Shown here: piece after piece, positions 41,466 to 46,287 of the stretch
How positions within the stretch are numbered: the stretch's first letter is position 1
Layout: each line of letters begins with the position of its first letter
Origin: an uncultured Eggerthella sp.
GTDB lineage: Bacteria; Actinomycetota; Coriobacteriia; Coriobacteriales; Eggerthellaceae
NCBI GenBank assembly: GCA_902464295.1
Contig: CABQIW010000012.1
Span: forward strand, 1 to 46,287
Length of the DNA: 46,287 nucleotides
Direction of reading: 5' to 3'
Made by a program: the position numbers and the translations under genes
The notes under the pieces: generated by a model
Told to the model about the DNA's origin: nothing
The model's input: the letters and a program-made list of their open reading frames with translations, nothing else
The model's database searches: none

Positions 41466-41486
41466 AGTCTAGTCTGCAACTAGACT
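41466..41486 (-). other. Second hairpin between eno and its terminator
   Basis: AGTCTAGT (41466-41473) and ACTAGACT (41479-41486) form an 8-bp stem with a 5-base loop, without a T tract. It may protect the 3' end of the eno mRNA or be an accessory terminator. Confidence 0.45.
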
Positions 41487-41519
41487 GCGTTCAGCATGAC
41501 TGCTGGTATGCGCACATGA

Positions 41520-42812
41520 TTAACGCTTGATGTTGTAGAACGCTTTCATGCCTGCATACTGACCCGCATCTGCCAGCTCTTCTTCGATGCGAATGAGCTG
41601 GTTGTACTTCGCCACACGATCGGAACGCGCCGGTGCGCCCGTCTTGATCTGACCAGCGTTGGTAGCAACCGCCAAGTCGGCGATAGTGGTATCTTCGGTC
41701 TCGCCCGAACGATGCGACATGACGCATGCATAGCCTGCCTGCTTTGCCATCTGGATGGCTTCCATGGTTTCCGTAAGCGAACCGATCTGGTTCACCTTCA
41801 CCAGGATCGCATTCGCGCAGCCCAGCTCGATGCCCTTGGCAAGACGCTTGGAATTGGTGACGAACAGATCGTCGCCCACCAGCTGAACCTTGTCGCCGAT
41901 GCGCGCGGTGAGTTTCTGCCAACCGTCCCAATCCTCTTCTGCCATGCCATCTTCGATCGAGATGATGGGATACTTCTCAACGAGTGCCTCCCAATAATCG
42001 ACCATCTCATCGCTCGTGAGTTCGCGGCCTTCACCAGCCAGCACGTACTTGCAGGTATCGGCGTTGTAGAACTCGGTCGAAGCGGGGTCCATCGCGAACA
42101 TGATATCGGAGCCCGGCTTATAGCCTGCAGCTTCGCATGCCTTCACGATGTACTGAAGCGGCTCTTCGTTGGTCTTGAAGTTGGGAGCGAAGCCACCTTC
42201 GTCGCCGATGCCGCCACCCAGGCCTGCATCGTGAAGAACCTTCTTGAGCGTATGGTAGATCTCCGCGCACCAGCGAAGCGCTTCAGTGAAGGTCGGTGCG
42301 CCCACCGGCATGATCATGAATTCCTGGAAGTCAACGTTGTTGTCGGCATGAGCGCCACCATTCAGGATGTTCATCATGGGCGTAGGCAGCAGGTTGGCGT
42401 TAACGCCGCCTACATATTTATAGAGCGGAAGCTCGGCAGATTCAGCAGCGGCCTTTGCAGCTGCAAGCGAAACGCCCAAGATCGCGTTCGCGCCGAAGTT
42501 CCCCTTGTTCTCGGTGCCGTCGAGCTCGATCATGGTTGCATCGATCGCACGCTGATCGTCTGCTTCGAAGCCGATAAGAGCATCAGCGATCTCATCGTTC
42601 ACATGGGAAACTGCCTTGAGCGTGCCCTTGCCGAGGTAGCGTTCGGAATCGCCATCGCGCAACTCGACCGCTTCGAATGCGCCCGTGGAAGCGCCTGAGG
42701 GAACCGCAGCGCGACCCATCGAACCGTCGTCGAGCGTGACTTCAACTTCTACTGTCGGATTGCCGCGGGAGTCTAAAACCTCACGACCGTAAACATCAAC
42801 GATGATGCCCAT
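41520..42812 (-). CDS. eno: Enolase
   Basis: 430 aa. 2-phosphoglycerate to phosphoenolpyruvate. Core blocks SGASTGAFEAVELRDGD, NGGAHADNNVDFQEFM, GDEGGFAPN, the magnesium/catalytic block SIEDGMAEEDWDGW, and SHRSGETEDTTIADL. ATG 42812 follows GGAGGAATTC; a longer open frame to 42872 adds residues unlike enolase and is rejected. Confidence 0.99.
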   Translation of the reverse strand: MGIIVDVYGREVLDSRGNPTVEVEVTLDDGSMGRAAVPSGASTGAFEAVELRDGDSERYLGKGTLKAVSHVNDEIADALIGFEADDQRAIDATMIELDGTENKGNFGANAILGVSLAAAKAAAESAELPLYKYVGGVNANLLPTPMMNILNGGAHADNNVDFQEFMIMPVGAPTFTEALRWCAEIYHTLKKVLHDAGLGGGIGDEGGFAPNFKTNEEPLQYIVKACEAAGYKPGSDIMFAMDPASTEFYNADTCKYVLAGEGRELTSDEMVDYWEALVEKYPIISIEDGMAEEDWDGWQKLTARIGDKVQLVGDDLFVTNSKRLAKGIELGCANAILVKVNQIGSLTETMEAIQMAKQAGYACVMSHRSGETEDTTIADLAVATNAGQIKTGAPARSDRVAKYNQLIRIEEELADAGQYAGMKAFYNIKR

Positions 42813-42977
42813 GGAATTCCTCCTTGATTTGCTTGCATGAGCTTGTGGTTCAAGCTTCATCCATGATACCACTCATGCAACGAACGACCACCAATTCATA
42901 TCCTATGAAAGCGGCTTTATACCCTCGAACAAAAGAGGCATTCATCATAAATTGCTTATTGAAATACGTATCTGACC

Positions 42978-45900
42978 CTAGCGCGAAGCATGCTTCCCTT
43001 TTTGCGCAGAAGATGCCCTGCGATGGCGCGCGCCCAAGATGCCGGCTGCCACGACCATGCTCAAAAGAAGGACAACGAGTGCACCTACGCTATCTCCCGT
43101 GGCACTCAACACACCTGCTGCATCGTTGTCTCCACTGGAGCTGCCATTCGCGCTACCGTTGTTGGAACCATTGTCCCCAGGATCTTCGCCACCGGGCGTT
43201 GTAGCGGCTGCATCCTTGTAAGCGATCGCATAAGCCGAGAACCTGTCGGTCTCGAATGTGAGCGTCTTCGCGTCCGCATCGAAAGTGACAGGAATCACGG
43301 ACACCGCACCCTCATGCACGCGCAGCACCTCATAAGTTCGTGTCTTTGAAGCATCGGCGTTGATGACAGAATCAGGTAGCGTCAGCTGCACAGTCACCGG
43401 CTTGTTCGTCTCATGGATCTGCGTCTCCACACCGTCCATCTTGTAGAATAGCGCCAGGTCCACCTCGCTTGCCAGCGTCCAGTCGCCCAAGTTCTCGGCC
43501 ACAAGAGCTGCATCCGCATCCGATATACCCTCGACCGATTTCAGCCAAATGTCCACATTCTTCAGAGCAGGGAGTTGGGCGAACGCATCAGCTGGAAGCA
43601 CGCGCTCTGCCAAATCCACGCCTGAATTCATGAGCTTCGCACGAAACGCATTAGCTTCCACATCGGTCACATCGCTGATGTCTCCAATGCGAACCCACTG
43701 AGGAGAGACCATAACGGCACCTTCGGGCATAACGAAGCTTGCATGCGAGCTATCGATGATTGTGAAATGAATCTTGTCAGAAGGCGTTCCATTCCAGAAC
43801 TCAACCATGTAACCATCTCGCGCTCCTGCATTCACCACTACGGTATCGCCTGCTGCGTATTGCCCCTGGCCACTATCTTGCGCATAGCTGTCTCGCACCA
43901 TCACAGGATAGACCGTCTTGCCGTCGCGTGTGTCTTTGCAAGCTAGGCAGAAGGAAGCGAACCTGTTGGTGCGGAACTCTACCGTTTGACTGTCAGGGTC
44001 ATAACGAGTGATGAGGGGGGTCGCCACGCCGTTGTAAACGCAAACCACCTTGTATTCTCGCGTTATAGAAGGATCGGTATTGATGGCTGAATCTGGCAGC
44101 TTCAAACGCACCATGACCATAGCATCATCTCTGGTTTCAGCGGCCGCCTGCACGGGCGTCTCCCCTTCCACCTGCCAGTATGAGGTAAGGCCAAAATAGG
44201 CCGTAGGAAGGAAATCGCCCAATTCGCTTTCCACAGCCGAAGAAATGGAGCCATCCGTTATCCTGTTGGACTCCATCCAGATATCGACGTCTTTACCGAG
44301 ACTGAGTTGCTTGCGCGCATAAGCAGGAAGGATCGCATCCGCAACCGCGTCACCCGGCAACACGAAATCCGCACCCAAATAGTTCAGCGAAGCATCCGTT
44401 ACGTTCTCTACGTGCCCCGATCTTATGGCTGCTGTTGCGATACTCGTGCCTGCAGATGTTGCTGCCTCAAAGTAGGTGTTTCCCTCGTAGCGCGCGAAGA
44501 ACGTGTAGGCCGTGTCCGCGGAAAGCCCCGTGAACGTATTGCTTGTCTGCCATGAAGCAGGCACGGTTTCATCCGATGAATAGCCGTATTGTAAATCGCC
44601 ATTCCCACTTGTGGTCATAGGGACGAGCGTGACACTGCTTTCTGTAACGGATTGCTTCTGCGGGGCAGAAGGAGCGCTCTGCGATGCCTTGTTTCCGCTG
44701 AATGCGCCTGTGCCTTCTATGGTGCCCGTGCTCTCCAAAGTTCCAAGAACTTCAAGAGTGCCATTGTTCGTGAATGTGCCATTATTGACAAGCTTTGCGG
44801 AGCTCAACACACGCGTCCCACCGTTGTTGACGATGGTGCCATTATTTATGAGCATTCCGTTATCGAAGAGCTTGCCATCGTTAGTAAGAGTGATGCCTGC
44901 GGGCACACGCAACGTGCTTCCGGAAGAAATCGAAAGAGATTGACTCTGACTTAGATGAAGGTCCTTTGCAAGAGCTTGATCTCCCCTTACATAACCATTG
45001 GCACCGATGAAGTAGATACAACTTATGAGCGGTGCTTCACTGCCATTGATCATATTCGTTGTGATGAAAGCGCTGCCGCTATCTGTAGTGGAGAGCGTAC
45101 ATCCTGCGCCACCTTCTCCATTGCCAATACCGGGGCCTATATCTCCTCCAGCAGTAGAGGTAACACCTTGGGCATCGATGAAGCCGCCATTGAGTGCGAT
45201 GTTTCCACCCGATGCCCGGCTAGATCCGCCGATAGCCGCGCAATCCACGCTGATGCTCTTTGCACTCACATTGCCCCCATTGATGGTTATGTTGCCACCT
45301 TCGCCACTGAGGCCGCCACCTATTGCACATGAGTAATCGCCGCCAGTCGCGTTCACCGTTCCACCGTTGATGGTTATGGTGCCACCGTTGCCACTGCTTC
45401 CACCGCCTATGGCAGCGCTGCGTTGACCACCGGTTGCATTTACTGTTCCACCATTGATGGTTATAGTGCCAGCCGTGCCTCCAAATGCGCCCCCACCTAT
45501 TGCGGCTCCGTCTGTGCCGGCCAGCGCCGTAACGATGCCGCCGTTTATTTGGATATTGCCGCCAGTTCCACCAGAAGCACCACCTATTGCAGCTCCTGTA
45601 CGGCCACCCGTTACACGTATTGCACCACCGTTTATTGTGATATCTCCGCAACCTTTCGTATTGCTGCCACCGATTGCTGTGAGAGTATCCTCTCCAAATA
45701 CATTGGCAACCAGCGAGCCCATACTTCCTGCACTCGTTGATTGTGCGTAGATGCTCAAAGATGTACCACTACCAACTTGAATGCCTTTCCCTGCGGTGAA
45801 CGTATATCCATCGCCCAAGATAAGGTTCACGTTCCCACTCACCGTTACGCGCTCAGAAATGTCCACGCCGCTGTTCACGATGTACCAGCCATCAGCCCAA

Positions 45901-46287
45901 ACGGTGTCATCTGCCGTAACCACGGTCGCGCTCACGCCACTTGACAACGTGACATGGTTGCCGTCCGCATCTATGTAAGGGACGTTCTCAACCTCCGCAA
46001 GAGGTTCAATACCTTCATTCTCTGCAGCAGCACTAATGCCACCATCTGCGACCGTATTGTTGGATTCTTCCGTGAACGCTTCATCATCCGCGTTTCCTGC
46101 GGATTCATCTAAGCCTTTCATAGGGCTTTCTTGGCTTAAAGCACCGACCTCAATCGTTTCATTCGCTCTGTTTTCGCCGCTCGGCACCACAGAATCTTGC
46201 GTATCATCAGCGGGAATATCGCTTATAGCATCGTTTGGGAATATGATGTCAGATAGGTCGTTTGCGGCACCCCACGCGAATGAGGAA
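42978..46287 (-). CDS. Large repetitive cell-surface protein, partial (N terminus outside window)
   Basis: The frame is open from 46287 to the stop at 42978, over 1,100 residues, with the N terminus outside the window. Numbered from the GTG at 46190: an acidic start (1-70), then five Gly-rich 29-30-residue repeats (about 182-342) of the form GTITINGGTVNATGG-x3-AAIGGG, probably a parallel beta solenoid. Next is a second repeat zone rich in NNGT (about 433-492), then a fibronectin-like stretch (FTGLSADTAYTFFARYEG). Two copies of a module follow at 598-752 and 841-993, sharing DVDIW or NVDIW, LPDSxIN and RFxxxxxA(C/Y)KD. The end is a Gly/Asn/Ser linker, LSATGD (1028-1033), a hydrophobic helix and RHRR. 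This is a sortase-type tail except that LPxTG is LSATG. Likely adhesin or matrix-binding protein; ligand unknown. Confidence 0.9.
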   Translation of the reverse strand, partial: SSFAWGAANDLSDIIFPNDAISDIPADDTQDSVVPSGENRANETIEVGALSQESPMKGLDESAGNADDEAFTEESNNTVADGGISAAAENEGIEPLAEVENVPYIDADGNHVTLSSGVSATVVTADDTVWADGWYIVNSGVDISERVTVSGNVNLILGDGYTFTAGKGIQVGSGTSLSIYAQSTSAGSMGSLVANVFGEDTLTAIGGSNTKGCGDITINGGAIRVTGGRTGAAIGGASGGTGGNIQINGGIVTALAGTDGAAIGGGAFGGTAGTITINGGTVNATGGQRSAAIGGGSSGNGGTITINGGTVNATGGDYSCAIGGGLSGEGGNITINGGNVSAKSISVDCAAIGGSSRASGGNIALNGGFIDAQGVTSTAGGDIGPGIGNGEGGAGCTLSTTDSGSAFITTNMINGSEAPLISCIYFIGANGYVRGDQALAKDLHLSQSQSLSISSGSTLRVPAGITLTNDGKLFDNGMLINNGTIVNNGGTRVLSSAKLVNNGTFTNNGTLEVLGTLESTGTIEGTGAFSGNKASQSAPSAPQKQSVTESSVTLVPMTTSGNGDLQYGYSSDETVPASWQTSNTFTGLSADTAYTFFARYEGNTYFEAATSAGTSIATAAIRSGHVENVTDASLNYLGADFVLPGDAVADAILPAYARKQLSLGKDVDIWMESNRITDGSISSAVESELGDFLPTAYFGLTSYWQVEGETPVQAAAETRDDAMVMVRLKLPDSAINTDPSITREYKVVCVYNGVATPLITRYDPDSQTVEFRTNRFASFCLACKDTRDGKTVYPVMVRDSYAQDSGQGQYAAGDTVVVNAGARDGYMVEFWNGTPSDKIHFTIIDSSHASFVMPEGAVMVSPQWVRIGDISDVTDVEANAFRAKLMNSGVDLAERVLPADAFAQLPALKNVDIWLKSVEGISDADAALVAENLGDWTLASEVDLALFYKMDGVETQIHETNKPVTVQLTLPDSVINADASKTRTYEVLRVHEGAVSVIPVTFDADAKTLTFETDRFSAYAIAYKDAAATTPGGEDPGDNGSNNGSANGSSSGDNDAAGVLSATGDSVGALVVLLLSMVVAAGILGARHRRASSAQKGKHASR
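45165..45647 (-). repeat. 87-90-bp tandem repeats encoding a Gly-rich solenoid
   Basis: Within the surface-protein gene, TGATGGTTAT recurs at 45281, 45368 and 45455, exactly 87 bp apart. The encoded 29-30-residue unit occurs five times plus one partial copy. It is coding repeat sequence, so copy number could vary between strains. Confidence 0.85.

Noticed and set aside
41712..42698. Plus-strand ORF (328 aa) opposite enolase
   Set aside because: Antisense shadow of a certain gene; no start signal or motif.
45165..45647. CRISPR-like array
   Set aside because: The repeats are contiguous coding units in one open frame without unique spacers.

Overview
The window looks like chromosomal DNA of a class Coriobacteriia actinobacterium, most likely Eggerthellaceae. 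This is inferred from gene content and style, not from a marker gene: mid-GC DNA, a gut-anaerobe gene set (desulfoferrodoxin, several flavin/Fe-S old-yellow-enzyme reductases, a large surface protein with a sortase-like tail), an F-type ATP synthase whose b subunit carries a signal peptide, and several genes that seem to be read from leaderless or near-leaderless transcripts. Genes are packed tightly. No stretch over about 300 bases lacks a gene; the longest gap is the divergent promoter region at 34883-35151.

Layout. (1) 1-5511, housekeeping: the end of shikimate kinase, a YdiB-like shikimate dehydrogenase, tRNA-Ser(UGA), tadA-ispE, a LemA protein and an ABC-F ATPase. (2) 5610-7023: a universal stress protein and a TetR-type regulator. 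(3) 7110-18379, all minus strand: a block read in the order rpiB - lipoprotein - glyA - upp - dCMP deaminase - AtpI-like - atpB-E-F-H-A-G-D-C. It matches the rpiB-glyA-upp-atp order known from Firmicutes. (4) 18462-25041, minus strand: an HI0933/BaiN-like flavoprotein, a flavoprotein fused to a TsaC (Sua5/YrdC) domain, a monoacylglycerol-lipase-like hydrolase and glycerol kinase. The TsaC part sits where tsaC is expected in the Firmicutes order.

(5) 25073-36908 is the accessory highlight, visibly more AT-rich than its flanks. One strong minus-strand promoter (34908-34936) can drive seven genes: zinc MDR dehydrogenase - SnoaL/BaiE-like protein - Fe-S old yellow enzyme - MFS - MFS - zinc MDR dehydrogenase - Fe-S old yellow enzyme. 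Divergent from it are a stand-alone cupin-like sensor protein and, translationally coupled to it, an AraC-type regulator with two complete AraC DNA-binding domains in tandem. The enzyme set resembles the core chemistry of the bile-acid bai operon (dehydratase fold, two enoate reductases, an alcohol dehydrogenase step, MFS uptake) but has no CoA ligase, CoA transferase or SDR. I infer uptake and reductive conversion of a non-CoA-activated unsaturated ketone or alcohol such as a steroid or plant polyphenol; the substrate is unknown. A perfect 24-bp inverted repeat around a 72-bp spacer interrupts this operon.

(6) 36971-46287, minus strand, housekeeping and surface functions: lgt-desulfoferrodoxin (lgt with a near-consensus promoter that implies a leaderless mRNA), a zinc-ribbon protein, a cysteine-rich small protein, a NifU-like scaffold, a family-4 uracil-DNA glycosylase, alanine racemase, enolase, and a large repetitive cell-surface protein running off the right edge.
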